A DNA stretch of 64,000 nucleotides from Arenicola marina (Eukaryota; Annelida; Polychaeta; Arenicolidae): contig OZ025258.1 of NCBI GenBank assembly GCA_964019135.1, positions 10,745,961 to 10,809,960 of the forward strand. Reading direction: 5' to 3'. Each line of letters starts with the position of its first letter. Position 1 is the first letter of the stretch. Shown here one piece after another: positions 23,146 to 35,017 of this stretch. Position numbers and translations under genes: made by a program. The notes beneath the pieces are model-generated. The model worked only from the letters and a program-made list of their open reading frames with translations. It did no database searches and was not told where the DNA came from.

Positions 23146-26139
23146 GGGCACATAGACGACCATGCGGCCTGGGTGCCGGCTGTGTATATGCTTCTCGACG
23201 AAGTTTTTGGCCATCTGCGTGGGCACGTCGCAGTAGGGGCAGCTCCAGAGACCGCCGGCTCCGCTGTGAGTGATCATGTGGCGCCGCAGCGAGTCTTCAT
23301 CGGGGAGCCTCACCGAGCACGTGGGGCACCTATACAGGGAGTGGGCGGGGGCGGGCTGGCGGCCTCGGACGAGCGGGGGCGTAGGTCGGATGACGCCCGG
23401 GTAGGGGGGCGGCGGCAGCGGCTGCTGCTGGGTTTGGCGGGGCGTCGTGAGGGACGGGGGAAGGCGGTGTTGCGCGCGGGGCGGGGCTGACGGGAGGAGG
23501 GAGACCAGCCCGGCGGTAGACTGCGCGGGGTAACCCCTACCATCGGTGGCCGGGGCCACGGGTCTCTGACCCCCCGGGCCTGTCGCTCGCGATCCGGGAT
23601 TCAACTGAAACTGCTTAAACTGACTGAAGTCGAGCGACGATCCAGATGTGGGCAGCATGGATCCCGCGCTGAAGCGGTGTGAGTGGGCGGGCGGCGGTTG
23701 CGGGCGGGGGGGCGGCCCGCCGGGAGGGGCCGACGAGGAGAGGGTGTGAGTGGCATGGGCGAACCCTCCCGACAGATTGGGCGCGGGCCGCTGACTCGAC
23801 CCCCGGGAGGCGCTGGCGGCGGGGAACACGTGCTGACCGGGCGGCCCGCGCGGGGCCATGCCCGACAGGGGTCGCGGCGTGTACTCGCCGTGCGCCGGCG
23901 ACGCGGCGTAGGCCGGTGCCGGGGCCCTCATGCGGGCCGAGAGATTGAATACGCTGAACGCCCGGCGCGCCTCTTCCTCCTCTTCCCTGGTCTCCCCGTG
24001 TGTGTTGGTGATAGGCCGCACCGGGAAGGTGGGTCTTACCGCCGCCTCCCGGGGACCCGCTGGGGCTCCCGCAACACGCAACTGGCCGCCCGTCGCCGTC
24101 GCCGCCGCAGCCGCAGCCGCAGCCGGCAAGACGGGCCTAGACGTCCGGCCACTGGAAGCCGAGCTGGACGCGTGGCCCTTCGCGCCGCCGGCGGATGTGG
24201 GCGCGCGCACCAATGGGGGCACCTGCGTCCGCCGCCGCTCTGTCATCTGAGAGGCCTCCACGATGCCGAGCGGTATGAGCGGCGGCGGGCAACGCTCTAT
24301 GTTGTCGCCGTCGTTGTCGCCGCCCGCGCCCAGAGCCGAGGTCGCCGAGCTTTGAGTCCTATGGCCCGGCTCTTTCCCGCTGTCGCTGGGGGGTCTGCTT
24401 ATCGCCGAGGACACCTTGGAGAGAGTGCGCTGGACGGACGACCCCATCCTGACGCCTTCGTTGCCAAGGTACCCTCTATCGTGGGCGTGCGCATGCGCGT
24501 GCGCGTGAGCCGCGGCGGGACCAACGTTCCGCATCACACCACCGTCACCATGGTGACCGGCCGGCAATCCACCGGACGACTCGTGCCGGTCGGGCGGAGG
24601 CGCTGGGCCCTGGGGAACGTTGGGTAAGCGAGGCCCGTCGGTCGGCGGGGGGCCCGCTGCCTCCCAGTCCCGGCTGCCGTGCACGGCAGGGGTGACGTGG
24701 GCCGTGGGACGCACCAGCTGCACCGCGCGCGCCGGTCTCCTCCCGGGGTCCGAACCGACGAAGATCAGTTCGTCTTTGCTCTCGGCGGCCGCGCCAGAGT
24801 CTTTCACCATCCCATCCCCGCTGGCGTTCATATTCAGCGCCGCGGTCTTGACCTCATTCTGCTTTTCGCCGCCAGAGAGCGTCGAGACGCTCTTGCTACC
24901 CGCGAGGGCGTCACTCAATACGCCCTCCTTCTCGACCGATTCCGAGCGTATTAACCCACCAGCCGAGGTGCGGCCTTCATCGTCTTGACCTTCAGGGGGC
25001 GGGTCCTCGACCACATCCGCCGCCACTTCGATGACTTTCTTGACGAAGTACTTCTCCTGGTCGATAATACTGATGGCCACGTTGTCGTCCTCCTTCGGGT
25101 GGCCGCGCCGGATGTGGCGGTACATGTTAGAGCGCAGGCGCGAGCAGCCAAAGGGGCAGTAAGGGCAGGCGTACCAGTGTTCCACGTTGTGGGCGGTGCC
25201 CAGGTGGTCCACCATTACCTGGTAGTTCACCGTCGTCATTTGACACGAACAACACTCCCAACCTTCTCGCATGACCTTAACCGCCGGGGCCGAGGACGGG
25301 GCCGAGGACGGGGCCGAGGCCGGGGCCAGGACCTGGGCCGGGACCGCGACAGGGTCTGAAGGGGCGACCTTGACCCCGGCGCCTATTGGGCCCGCTCGAG
25401 CCACCGTCTCGTCGATGGCAATGACGTCATCCATTGAGACGGTGGGGGCCGCCGCACCCGTGAGCGGCGCTGCGGCTTGGATCCCGGAACCAGCCTGGTT
25501 ATTACAGCTATCATCCGCCTCGGTACCAGCCAAACTGCAAATGCTGACAATCTTCAACCCCAGGTCGTGACCCTCGTCCTTGTCTCCGTCATTTCCGGTA
25601 GTACTCTCAGCCATCATGTCCCCGTGCACCGCCGCCGCCGTCGCCCCCTGTGGGGCGCCGACAGTGGCGTCCCCCTCCGAGGCGGGCGGCGGGGGCGCCG
25701 GCGCGTACTGCGCAATGATACCAGACGCGGCAGGAGGCTCCTCTGACGTACTAGATATCTCGGTGCACATGTACTCGGGCGCCGGAGGGGCAGACGCGGT
25801 CGGAACCGGGATTCCTAAGACTAAGGGGTTAGGGGGGAGGGAGTGGACGGGGCCGGCGGCGACTGCTACAGCGAGGGCGACGCTGACGGCAGCCGGTGTC
25901 GCTACGGTAACGGCAGAGGCAGGGGGCGGGCTCGTGACCGCCGGTAGCGCACCGTTGGCTGCCGTTGGTGCGATAGCCTCGAGGCCCGCCGACGATCCCT
26001 TGGGTGGCGTGTGCACCTTCTCGGCCACGTGTTCCCGCGCACTGTCAGCGGAACTCGGATTCCTGCCGACAAGTCCCGCAGAACCGGAAGTGGTCGCACT
26101 CGTGTCCTTCTGAGAAGGTTGGTTATTCTCCACGGTCGC
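23122..26139 (-). CDS. Large AT-hook/C2H2 protein, exon 4 (last): zinc-finger pairs 2 and 3
   Basis: The exon begins after acceptor TTTTCTTCTTACAAAG in phase 0 and ends with TGA at 23122, 1,005 residues (about 2861-3865 of the product). The first half is Ala/Pro/Ser-rich, low-complexity linker. Two C2H2 fingers sit at about residues 3154-3208 (WECCSCQMTT and YACPYCPFGC segments). The last pair sits at about 3796-3851 (YRCPTCSVRL and WSCPYCDVP), ending 14 residues before the C-terminus. Each pair is followed by H-P and a short hydrophobic stretch. C2H2 pairs with AT-hooks upstream suggest a nuclear DNA- or chromatin-binding protein. High GC gives long shadow frames on the opposite strand. Family not recognised. 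Confidence 0.88.
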   Translation of the reverse strand, partial: ATVENNQPSQKDTSATTSGSAGLVGRNPSSADSAREHVAEKVHTPPKGSSAGLEAIAPTAANGALPAVTSPPPASAVTVATPAAVSVALAVAVAAGPVHSLPPNPLVLGIPVPTASAPPAPEYMCTEISSTSEEPPAASGIIAQYAPAPPPPASEGDATVGAPQGATAAAVHGDMMAESTTGNDGDKDEGHDLGLKIVSICSLAGTEADDSCNNQAGSGIQAAAPLTGAAAPTVSMDDVIAIDETVARAGPIGAGVKVAPSDPVAVPAQVLAPASAPSSAPSSAPAVKVMREGWECCSCQMTTVNYQVMVDHLGTAHNVEHWYACPYCPFGCSRLRSNMYRHIRRGHPKEDDNVAISIIDQEKYFVKKVIEVAADVVEDPPPEGQDDEGRTSAGGLIRSESVEKEGVLSDALAGSKSVSTLSGGEKQNEVKTAALNMNASGDGMVKDSGAAAESKDELIFVGSDPGRRPARAVQLVRPTAHVTPAVHGSRDWEAAGPPPTDGPRLPNVPQGPAPPPDRHESSGGLPAGHHGDGGVMRNVGPAAAHAHAHAHAHDRGYLGNEGVRMGSSVQRTLSKVSSAISRPPSDSGKEPGHRTQSSATSALGAGGDNDGDNIERCPPPLIPLGIVEASQMTERRRTQVPPLVRAPTSAGGAKGHASSSASSGRTSRPVLPAAAAAAAATATGGQLRVAGAPAGPREAAVRPTFPVRPITNTHGETREEEEEARRAFSVFNLSARMRAPAPAYAASPAHGEYTPRPLSGMAPRGPPGQHVFPAASASRGSSQRPAPNLSGGFAHATHTLSSSAPPGGPPPRPQPPPAHSHRFSAGSMLPTSGSSLDFSQFKQFQLNPGSRATGPGGQRPVAPATDGRGYPAQSTAGLVSLLPSAPPRAQHRLPPSLTTPRQTQQQPLPPPPYPGVIRPTPPLVRGRQPAPAHSLYRCPTCSVRLPDEDSLRRHMITHSGAGGLWSCPYCDVPTQMAKNFVEKHIHSRHPGRMVVYVPYRDFTRH

Positions 26140-26410
26140 CTTTGTAAGAAGAAAACAAAATAAGTTTAAAACAAGATACATTTGTTACACAATCAATGAC
26201 AGTCATTCATCAACATTGATCAACTTATAGATCACCAGTGTGTAAAACGCTCGTCACGAATGCCCCAGTTACTTACTTTCTTACTATATATACTGATATA
26301 TACTATATATTTTTGTCGTTGACTGTTTTATTTATTGTAGCCATTCGTTTCGCGGTATGTGACTATGTTAGTTTTAGCGCTTACATCCTCGCCATGAGGA
26401 GAAGACCTAC
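26140..26410 (-). other. Intron 3 of the large gene (271 bp)
   Basis: Donor CCTGGG|GTAGGT and acceptor CTTACAAAG|GCG, phase 0 on both sides. AT-rich, in contrast with the GC-rich exons. A second possible donor (GAT|GTAAGC, at about 26387) would shift the frame relative to exon 4, so I prefer the first. Confidence 0.8.
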
Positions 26411-29400
26411 CCCAGGGGCACGACATAAAGCCGGTGAACTTCCCTCCGCGGCTACGTCTTTCAAATCCAGCGATACGCCAGGCGTCGCCGCGTTACAAGG
26501 ACCGGATGTCTCCTGGCCCTGGACTGCTTGAACCGCGACACCAGCCTGTTGTGGTTCCGTGGCACCAGCTTCCTGTGTGGTTCCTGCCTTCCCCGCAGCA
26601 GCAGCACCAGCAGCAGCGTCCTCAATGACCATCGCTGCGTTAACGCCTCCATGACATTCGCCATTCACGGGGTTGGAGGGGACATCGTTATGAGGCGGAG
26701 AGTCGGAATCCCCTCGCGGATGAGCGACACCCGTCGGCGCGTCCATCGCCGTGAGGTCGGGGGGTTGATTGGGGGTGTCGCTGGCGGGCTGCGGGGGCTT
26801 GGGCTCGCCAGACGGGGACGGGAGGAGCCCGGGTTTGGCTTGCAGAGGCGGCTGGGTGTGTGTCAGTGACCTGGAGGCAGAGTCCTGTGGCGCCGCATCG
26901 GGCGCGGAGACGCCGAGGTTGGCCAAAGCTGAAAGTTTCCTCTGCGGTGCCTGGTGAAGAATCGGCACCTTCGGCACTTTGAGTATTACTGCTTGAGCGG
27001 CGGGCGGGGTTTCATCCCCCGCGGTGGCGGCGGCATCCGGGGTGGGGCTCGTTAACTGACCCTGGGGGCTGATAATCAGAGTCTGCTGGGATTGCTGAGC
27101 CCCCTGCTGAGCCAGAGAGGTCTGGTTAAGTCTGGTCACAGGGTGGGTAGCGGCCTGGGTGAAGATAGCACCCTGGTGCTGGCTCACCACTCTGGAGCCA
27201 GGGGGAAGGGCGATGAGTTGCATGGGGATGAGTGGTAAGGGAAGCGGGCTGGGCACCGTCGCCTGTAACGACTGCGGCCGCGACGACTGCTGCAGAATGG
27301 ACGTTTGAGTGGACGGGCTTGGGGCAGTGCTGATGCTAACCGGCATCCGGCCGGCGACTTGGCCACTGGTAATGACCGGCGATAGTAGCAGGGATTGGGC
27401 AACGGAGGAGGTAGACGGCAGCGTGCCGGGCGCTGGCGTGGCTGGTCCAGCGTGTGGTAGGATAGCACGCACATGACTCACGTGGCCAGTCAGCCGCTCG
27501 GGTTGTAACCCTGACGACGCCGACGCCACTGATCCAGAGACGGCGGTGGCGGTGGCGGCGCCGGCAGCGTTGCTGGGGTGAAGCTCCGCCGCTGGCGTTA
27601 AACTCTCCCGCGCCCCCTCCGCCGCCATCCCATCTTCGCCCGACTTGCGCCTAAGGAAGACCGGCTCGGGGATGACCCACTCGACGTCGCCGAACTGCCT
27701 CTTGAAGGTGTCCGACGTCGTGAAGTAGCGACTCTCGTCGACCGTGCTGCACTTGACGACCTTGGTCGGCAGACCCGGATGCAGCCGCTTCGTGTGGATG
27801 GTGACGCCGCCCCGCGTGCCGAAGATATCGCCGCAGTGGCCGCAGCTCCAGGGCACCACGTCGATGTGGTTGTACACGTGGTCGGCCATCGTCTTCCGGG
27901 AGATGTTCGTGTAGCGGCAGAAGAGGCACCGGAACTCGGTCCGGCCGACGTCCCCGCCCTGCGCGCGGCGCATCTGCTTCCGCGCCGTCCGTCCCACGGT
28001 TGACTTCACCGACGTCGTGGCAACTGTGCCCTGCACTGTGCCCTGCTGCTGCTGCTGCTGATGGTGGCTGTAGTCTCCGGACTTATTGGCCGTAGATAAG
28101 ACCAAAACCGGTGATGACGACGATGATTTCGAGATGGAGATGACGTAGCTGGGGCCGCCGCTGACGTCAGGAGCCGGGGGCTTCGGCGCGATTCTCCGGA
28201 ACTCCTTCCCGATACCGGACACCGCGCTGTCTCTGACCGGCGTTGCGTACCCAGGCGACCTGACCGCCTTGTCGGAACTGGCGTCCAGTCTCTGGCCGGT
28301 GTCGCCGCCGCGAGTCGCCGCGAGCGGTGACGCCGCCGAGGAGGTCTGATCCTGTTCCCGGGCGTCCCGGCGCACCTTCTTGAAGACCTTCTTGAGGGAG
28401 TCGGTGGCAGCTCCCATGACGCCGCCCACGTGACTGGTGGAGAGGACCCACTTGAATGCGGCGTCCTCGCCGTCCCGCTGCGGGGACAGCGCCGCCCCTA
28501 GCCCCGCCATCTCCCGCTGGGGCCGGTCCTTCATCATGGCCAAGCACTTGATGAAGTCTATGAGGACCACCCGGCACGGCTTGCACCGCTTCCGCAGCCT
28601 CGCCAGGCGCCGCTTGGGCGTCAGGGGGCCGCGCTTCTTTTGAACGGCGTCTTTATCCTTCTTCCTGGCGGGTAGTCCTTTACGGCGGCGGGGGGTGGAC
28701 GGCGGGCGGGCTCCCGCCTCGGGCAGGTGGTCCGGTTGGGAGAGGTACTCGCCCTTCCCGACGCGTCGCTGTTTCGCGAACAGGTGCCAGTAGCGGTTCT
28801 TCTTTCCACGTGTCTCCATCTTCTTACCGCTAAGATGGCCTGCGGCAGGGTGGTTGGGATCCGGCTTCACTACCGAGGCTGTGGGCCCGGTAGATATTCC
28901 TGGCGCTGGCGTTAGCGCTGGTGGTGGTGGTGACGCGACCCTCAGCGGCACCGGTGACGTCACGCTAGGAGACGCCTCAACGGACATCGTATGCGAACCC
29001 GCTGCCTCTGGACTCTTGACGGCGGCTTCGACCACAGGAGGGCCATCGCCGTTCCCTTGCACCGCCGCCGCGGCGCGTCCCGGGCCGGTCACGTGACCGC
29101 TCTTCGGGCCCGCCTGCGCCGTCTCGTTGGCGACGCGGTAGATCTTCATCCGGCGCCGCTTGCTGGGCGGGCCGTCGACGTCATTCAGCAGCTCCAACTC
29201 GCTCCGCTTCTTGTATCTTCCGCCCGACTTCATCCCGCCCCGGGGCCCCGCTTGCCCCGCCTGCAGGCGAACGTTGTCGGCCAACAACCCATCCCCAGCC
29301 GCTCCAGCAGCGGCAGACGCCTGGACGCCGTCGGCATGCTGCCCAGCGCTGTCGGTGGGGGGCGCGGTGCCTCCTTCGGCTGGCGGGGGCGGGGCGCGGC

Positions 29401-29487
29401 CCTGCTTCCGGCGGATCGCAGCCTTCTTGGCGCGACGTTTGCGACGAGACTTTCGCAGCCAGGGACACGGGTCAACCCTGGTGGAGC
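26411..29487 (-). CDS. Large AT-hook/C2H2 protein, exon 3: basic start and zinc-finger pair 1
   Basis: The acceptor ATTTTAACCATTTCCCAG precedes 29487. Two bases complete the Arg codon begun in exon 2, then 1,025 codons run to donor GGG|GTAGGT. It opens with a strongly basic stretch (LRKSRRKRRAKKAAIRRKQ) that looks like a nuclear localisation signal or RNA/DNA contact. Two C2H2 fingers lie at about residues 2353-2406 (FRCLFCRYTN and WSCGHCGDIF), ending RLHPG. A CVDESRYF-like stretch after them is echoed after pair 2. The rest is Gln/Pro/Ser/Ala-rich, as in activation regions. The frame is open upstream of the first Met, so the true exon starts at the acceptor. Confidence 0.88.
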
Positions 29488-29823
29488 CTGGGAAATGGTT
29501 AAAATACCAGAGATTAGATATTATAATAGTACCATGGCCTCAATCCAAGCCAAATATCATGTATTCAAACCATGTGTCTGGCTGACATAAATCGTGTAAA
29601 GAAAGAACAAAAATAAAAAATAAATAAAAAAAGTACACACTTGGTTTGGGAAACTCCAACTAAAACCCAAGCTGAGTGGCTGGCAGCCTCTGTTATGTGA
29701 TTCGACAAGCGTGCATTTAGTTTAATTTGACAGGTACGTTGACCTTAGTGGACATGCAGAATCACCCGAATAACGAAGCTGACATTGATACTGACGTTGG
29801 CGTTATACTAACATTACGTATCT

Positions 29824-30346
29824 GGGGCCGTATTCATAATCCCCTCGTAAGTTACGCACGAAAAGTGCATTTTCGTCTTAGCCTCACAAGTTCGTTGTGG
29901 TGGTGCTCATGTTTAACAGAGGGGCCGGCCCGACAGCTCAGTGGGCTAGAGTGCTCGCATTGAGTGCTCTGGTCAACTGAGAGCCTAACGGCACGTGGGT
30001 CGGTGGTTCGATCCCTGCTGTGGCCATGTCTGTGTGGTCGCAGGATAAAGATCCCATGTCTTTCTTCGTAAAGAGTAGGGGGTTACCCCCGGGCACATGG
30101 CTCCACTCTCCCTTTTGTCTCCCATTGACGCGATATGACCAAAAGTGGTTAAAGCGTCCTGATTAACCAACCAACCAACCATGTTTAACAGATCTTCTTC
30201 AATATAAATTTAGCACTTTTTTATTCAGAAAATCCACTTCTTGGGTGACTACTTATGTATTTTGAACCCGATAATCACTTGACAAATTTTCCACTTAGTG
30301 CTAAGTCTACTGACGTAGCCTAAGTGGCGATTATGAATACGGCCCC
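29824..30346. mobile_element. Terminal-inverted-repeat element (GGGGCCGTATTCATAAT), copy 1
   Basis: Left end GGGGCCGTATTCATAATC, right end GATTATGAATACGGCCCC, 523 bp including a later SINE insertion (about 250 bp without it). No transposase. A related copy lies at 34200-34560. Termini of this general form occur on P-like and IS4EU-like elements, but the class is not proven. No target duplication was identified. Confidence 0.72.
29921..30179 (+). mobile_element. tRNA-derived SINE with 13-bp target duplication
   Basis: The head has box A (CAGCTCAGTGGGCTAGAG) and box B (GGTTCGATCCC) of a tRNA-like Pol III promoter. Then comes a unique body (GTCTGTGTGGTCGCAGGATA and GACGCGATATGACCA) and a short CCAA-repeat tail. 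CATGTTTAACAGA flanks it at 29908-29920 and 30180-30192. It sits inside the GGGGCC-ended element, so it came second. It is transcribed antisense within the host gene's intron. Confidence 0.93.
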
Positions 30347-30477
30347 TGGTACTGGTCACTTCAATGTTACACTGACCACGACGTGTCCTACTGAGCACTA
30401 TAACGTAGCCATTATATATATATATGCAGCATTGACCACAATACGTAACACTACTAGCGCTGACCACGCTATGTGTC

Positions 30478-32620
30478 CCTGGCCAGCACATGTAGCCCCG
30501 TCTAGCACATGTATCGCTGGCCAGCACATGTATCCCTGGCCAGCACATGTATCCGTGGCCAGCACATGTAGCCCCGTCTAGCACACGTGTCCCTGGCCAG
30601 CACATGTGTCCCTGGCCAGCACATGTGTCCCTGGCCAGCACATGTAGCCCCGTCTAGCACATGTATCGCTCGCCAGCACATGTATCCCTGGCCAGCACAT
30701 GTATCCCTGGCCAGCACATGTATCCGTGGCCAGCACATGTAGCCCCGTCTAGCACATGTGTCCCTGGCCAGCACATGTGTCCCTGGCCAGCACATGTGTC
30801 CCTGGCCAGCACATGTGTCCCTGGCCAGCACATGTGTCCCTGGCCAGCACATGTGTCCCTGGCCAGCACATGTGTCCCTGACCACGCCATGTGTCCCTGG
30901 CCAGCACACTGGCCAGCACATGTAGCCCCGTCTAGCACAAGTAGCCCCGTCCAGCACATGTGTCCCTGGCCAGCACATGTAGCCCCGTCTAGCACATGTA
31001 GCCCCGTCCAGCACATGTATCCCTGGCCAGCACATGTAGCCCTGACCAACACATGTAGCCCCGTCCAGCACATGTGTCCCTGGCCAGCACATGTAGCCCT
31101 GACCAGCACATGTAGCCCTGACCAGCACATGTAGCCCCGTCCAGCACATGTGTCCCTGGCCAGCACATGTAGCCCCGTCCAGCACATGTATCCCTGGCCA
31201 GCACATGTGTCCCTGACCAGCACACGTGTTCCCGTCCAGCACATGTATCCCTGGCCAGCACATGTAGCCCCGTCCAGCACATGTATCCCTGGCCAGCACA
31301 TGTGTCCCTGGCCAGCACATGTGTCCCTGGCCAGCACATGTATCCCTGGCCAGCCCATGTGTCCCTGGCCAGCACATGTAGCCCCGTCCAGCACATGTAT
31401 CCCTGGCCAGCAAATGTGTCCCTGACCAGCACATGTAGCCCCGTCCAGCACATGTGTTCCTGGCCAGCACATGTAGCCCCGTCCAGCACATGTGTCCCTG
31501 GCCAGCACATGTGTCCCTGGCCAGCACATGTGTCCCTGGCCAGCACATGCGTCCCTGGCCAGCACATGTGTTCCTGGCCAGCACATGTAGCCCCGTCCAG
31601 CACATGTGTCCCTGGCCAGCACATGTGTCCCTGGCCAGCACATGTAGCCCCGTCCAGCACATGTAGCCCCGTCCAGCACATGTATCCCTGGCCAGCACAT
31701 GTGTCCCTGGCCAGCACATGTGTCCCTGGCCAGCACATGTAGCCCCGTCTAGCACATGTGTCCCTGACCAGCACATGTAGCCCCGTCCAGCACATGTAGC
31801 CGCGTCCAGCACATGTATCCCTGGCCAGCACATGTGTCCCTGGCCAGCACATGTGTCCCTGGCCAGCACATGTATCCCTGGCCAGCACATGTGTCCCTGG
31901 CCAGCACATGTAGCCCTGTCTAGCACATGTAGCCTCGTCTAGCACATGTATCCCTGCCCATCACATGTAGCCCCGTCTAGCACATGTAGCCCCGTCCAGC
32001 ACATGTATCCCTGGCCAGCACATGTAGCCCTGACCAGCACATGTAGCCCCGTCCAGCACATGTAGCCTCGTCTAGCACATGTATCCCTGCCCATCACATG
32101 TATCCCTGGGCAGCACATGTGTCCCTGGCCAGCACATGTATCCCTGGCCAGCACATGTAGCCCTGACCAGCACATGTAGCCCCGTCCAGCACATGTAGCC
32201 TCGTCTAGCACATGTATCCCTGCCCATCACATGTATCCCTGGGCAGCACATGTGTCCCTGGCCAGCACATGTGTCCCTGGCCAGCACATGTATCCCTGGC
32301 CAGCACATGTAGCCCCGTCCAGCACATGTGTCCCTGGCCAGCACATGTATCCCTGGCCAGCACATGTAGCCCCGTCTAGCACATGTGTCCCTGACCAGCA
32401 CATGTAGCCCCGTCCAGCACATGTATCCCTGGCCAGCACATGTGTCCCTGGCCAGCACACTGGCTAGCACATGTATCCCTGACCAGCACATGTGTCCCTG
32501 GCCAGCACATGTAGCCCCGTCCAGCACATGTGTCCCTGGCCAGCACATGTAGCCCCGTCCAGCACATGTAGCCCCGTCTAGTACATGTATCCCTGGCCAG
32601 CACACGTTGCCCTGCCCAGA
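30478..32620. repeat. 19-bp satellite array A (CCAGCACATGTGTCCCTGG)
   Basis: Roughly 110 units of 19 bp in two main variants, TCCCTGGCCAGCACATGTG and AGCCCCGTCCAGCACATGT, interspersed irregularly. The constant part CAGCACATGT carries E-box cores (CACATG, CATGTG). Since 19 is not a multiple of 3 and the unit lacks stops on minus, long frames with a 19-residue period appear in all three minus frames. They are artefacts. Confidence 0.95.
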
Positions 32621-32734
32621 GTATGTTGTACCGACACTTAGAAATGGCCACTTTATATAATGGACCATTACAGTAGCTAATATTGCTTTACTGACTGACC
32701 ACAACATATAGCGCTGGTGGGCTCCACCGGTACT

Positions 32735-33140
32735 GAACTAAAAATGCAGCACTGACCTCAAACTGCAGCACTGACCTCAGCATGTAGCACTGACCTCAAC
32801 ATGTAGCACTGACCTCAACATGTAGCACTGACCTCAACATGTAACACTGACGACAACATGTAGCACTGACCTCAACATGTAGCACTGACCTCAAAATGTA
32901 GTACTGATCTTAACATGTAGCATTGACCTCATCATGTAGCATTGACCTCAACATGTAGCACTGACCTCAAAATGTAGCATTGACCTCAACATGTAGCACT
33001 GACCTCAAACTGCAGCACTGACCTCAAAATTTGGCACTAACCTCAAAATGTAGCACTAACCTTAACATATAGCATTGACCTCAGGGTGCAGCACTGCCCT
33101 CAACATGTAGCATTGACCTCCACATATAGCACTGACCTCA
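32735..33140. repeat. 19-bp satellite array B (TAGCACTGACCTCAACATG)
   Basis: About 20 units, more diverged than its neighbours. It shares GCACTGACC with array C and the ACATGTAGC part with array A, so all are variants of one ancestral 19-mer. Confidence 0.92.
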
Positions 33141-34077
33141 ACAACTGACCACCACACGTGGCACTGACCACCACACGTGGCACTGACCACCACACGTGGC
33201 ACTGACCACCACACGTGGCACTGACCACCACACGTGGCACTGACCACCACACGTGGCACTGACCGCCACACGTGGCACTGAATACCACACGTGGCACTGA
33301 CCACCACACGTGGCACCGACCACCACACGTGGCACTGACCAACACACGTGGCACTGACCAACACACGTGGCACCGACCACCACACGTGGCCCTGACCAAC
33401 ACACGTGGCACTGACCGCCACACGTGGCCCTGACCAACACACGTGGCACTGACCGCCACACGCGGCACCGACCACCACACGTGGCACTGACCACCACACG
33501 TGGCCCTGACCACCACACGTGGCACTGACCACCACACGTGGCACCGACCACCACACGTGGCCCTGACCACCACACGCGGCACCGACCACCACACGTGGCA
33601 CCGACCACCACACGTGGCACTGACCACCACACGCGGCACCGACCACCACACGTGGCACTGACCACCACACGTGGCACCGACCGCCACACGTGGCACAGAC
33701 CACCACACGTGGCCCTGACCACCACACGTGGCACTGACCAACACACGTGGCACTGACCGCCACACGTGGCACTGACCACCACACCTGGCCCTGACCACCA
33801 CACGTGGCACCGACCACCACACGTGGCACCGACCACCACACGTGGCACCGACCACCACACGTGGCCCTGACCAACACACGTGGCACTGACCACCACACGT
33901 GGCACCGACCACCACACGTGGCACTGACCACCACACGCGGCACCGACCACCACACGTGGCCCTGACCACCACACGTGGCACTGACCACCACACGTGGCAC
34001 TGACCAACACACGTGGCACTGACCACCACACGTGGCCCTGACCACCACACGCGGCACCGACCACCACACGTGGCACT
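33141..34077. repeat. 19-bp satellite array C (CACTGACCACCACACGTGG)
   Basis: About 49 highly uniform units. Nearly every unit carries the palindrome CACGTG, the canonical bHLH E-box. Variants have CACGCGG or CACCTGG. The opposite orientation of the same unit forms array E at 36520-37245. Confidence 0.95.
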
Positions 34078-34199
34078 AGACCAAACCTATAGCACTTACC
34101 GCAGCAGGAAGCACAGACTACATACAATGCATGTCTCTAGATCACATCATGTAGTACAACATCACAACATGCAACACGTATCATTACATATTACATAGG

Positions 34200-34560
34200 G
34201 CTGGGCTTGTGTTCATACACCACCCGTAGCTTACACATGGGACGTGGCACGCCCATCATACAACCACTGCCGTGACACGACGTCTGCTGTCCTATCTAAA
34301 TGCGTGCGTCGGTAACTATGATATAAACACCTGGTAATGTGATGCGTGAACTACGAAAGTTTTCTGAATACCGCCTCAGGTGGACGAGTAAAATCCACTA
34401 CTGACGTCAATCTATTGTCCTCGGAAAACAACATTACCGGAAAGCAATGGGTCCATTATTATCCGGTAATGTTGTGTTCTATGGACTTAAACTTATACAT
34501 AGCCCCACTCATCGTAGTCTATTGGCGTAGCCCAGGTGTGGTTTATGAATACTGCCCCTG
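34200..34560. mobile_element. GGGGCC-ended inverted-repeat element, diverged copy 2
   Basis: The left end GTGTTCATACACCACCCGTA corresponds to the left end of the 29824 element. The right end TTTATGAATACTGCCCC corresponds to its right end, preceded by a similar TCTATTGGCGTAGCCCAGGT. There is no SINE in this copy. Confidence 0.55.
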
Positions 34561-34689
34561 ACCACCACCACGACATGCAGTGTTATATAGTGCTGACCAT
34601 CGTGTGTCGGTGAATACCATAGAGGTCTCTGATTACTAAATAAAATATATGTGTCACTGGACACATGTGGCACAGTCCAATTCAGGTCT

Positions 34690-35017
34690 CTGACCACTAT
34701 ATGTAGCATTGACATGACCACTATATGTAGCATTGACTGACCACTATATGTAGCATTGACATGACCACTATATGTAGCATTGACATGACCACTATATGTA
34801 GCATTGACATGACCACTATATGTAGCATTGACTGACCACTATATGTAGCATTGACTGACCACTATATGTAGCATTGACTGACCACTATATGTAGCATTGA
34901 CTGACCACTATATGTAGCATTGACTGACCACTATATGTAGCATTGACTGACCACTATATGTAGCATTGACATGACCACTATATGTAGCATTGACTGACCA
35001 CTATATGTAGCATTGAC
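34690..35017. repeat. 23-bp satellite array D (TGACCACTATATGTAGCATTG)
   Basis: About 14 units of 23-24 bp, with or without an AT after TGAC. GTAGCATTGAC resembles the GTAGCACTGACC core of array B, so it probably belongs to the same family with a 4-base gain. Confidence 0.92.

Noticed and set aside
26381..26411. Alternative donor GAT|GTAAGC for exon 3
   Set aside because: Good consensus, but its phase (two leftover bases) does not match exon 4, whereas GGG|GTAGGT does.
23679..29590. Plus-strand open frames opposite exons 3 and 4 (for example 314 codons at 23683-24627)
   Set aside because: GC-rich antisense shadows. The minus strand has phase-consistent splice sites, fingers and stop.
30478..32620. 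CRISPR-like appearance of short regular repeats
   Set aside because: Units are contiguous without unique spacers, and the window is clearly eukaryotic.
30502..34127. Long minus-strand open frames of 200-474 codons with a 19-residue period (MCWPGTHVLARD and ATCGGQCHVWWSV types)
   Set aside because: They are produced by stop-free 19-bp satellite units read in all three frames, and have no start, splice or codon logic of a gene.
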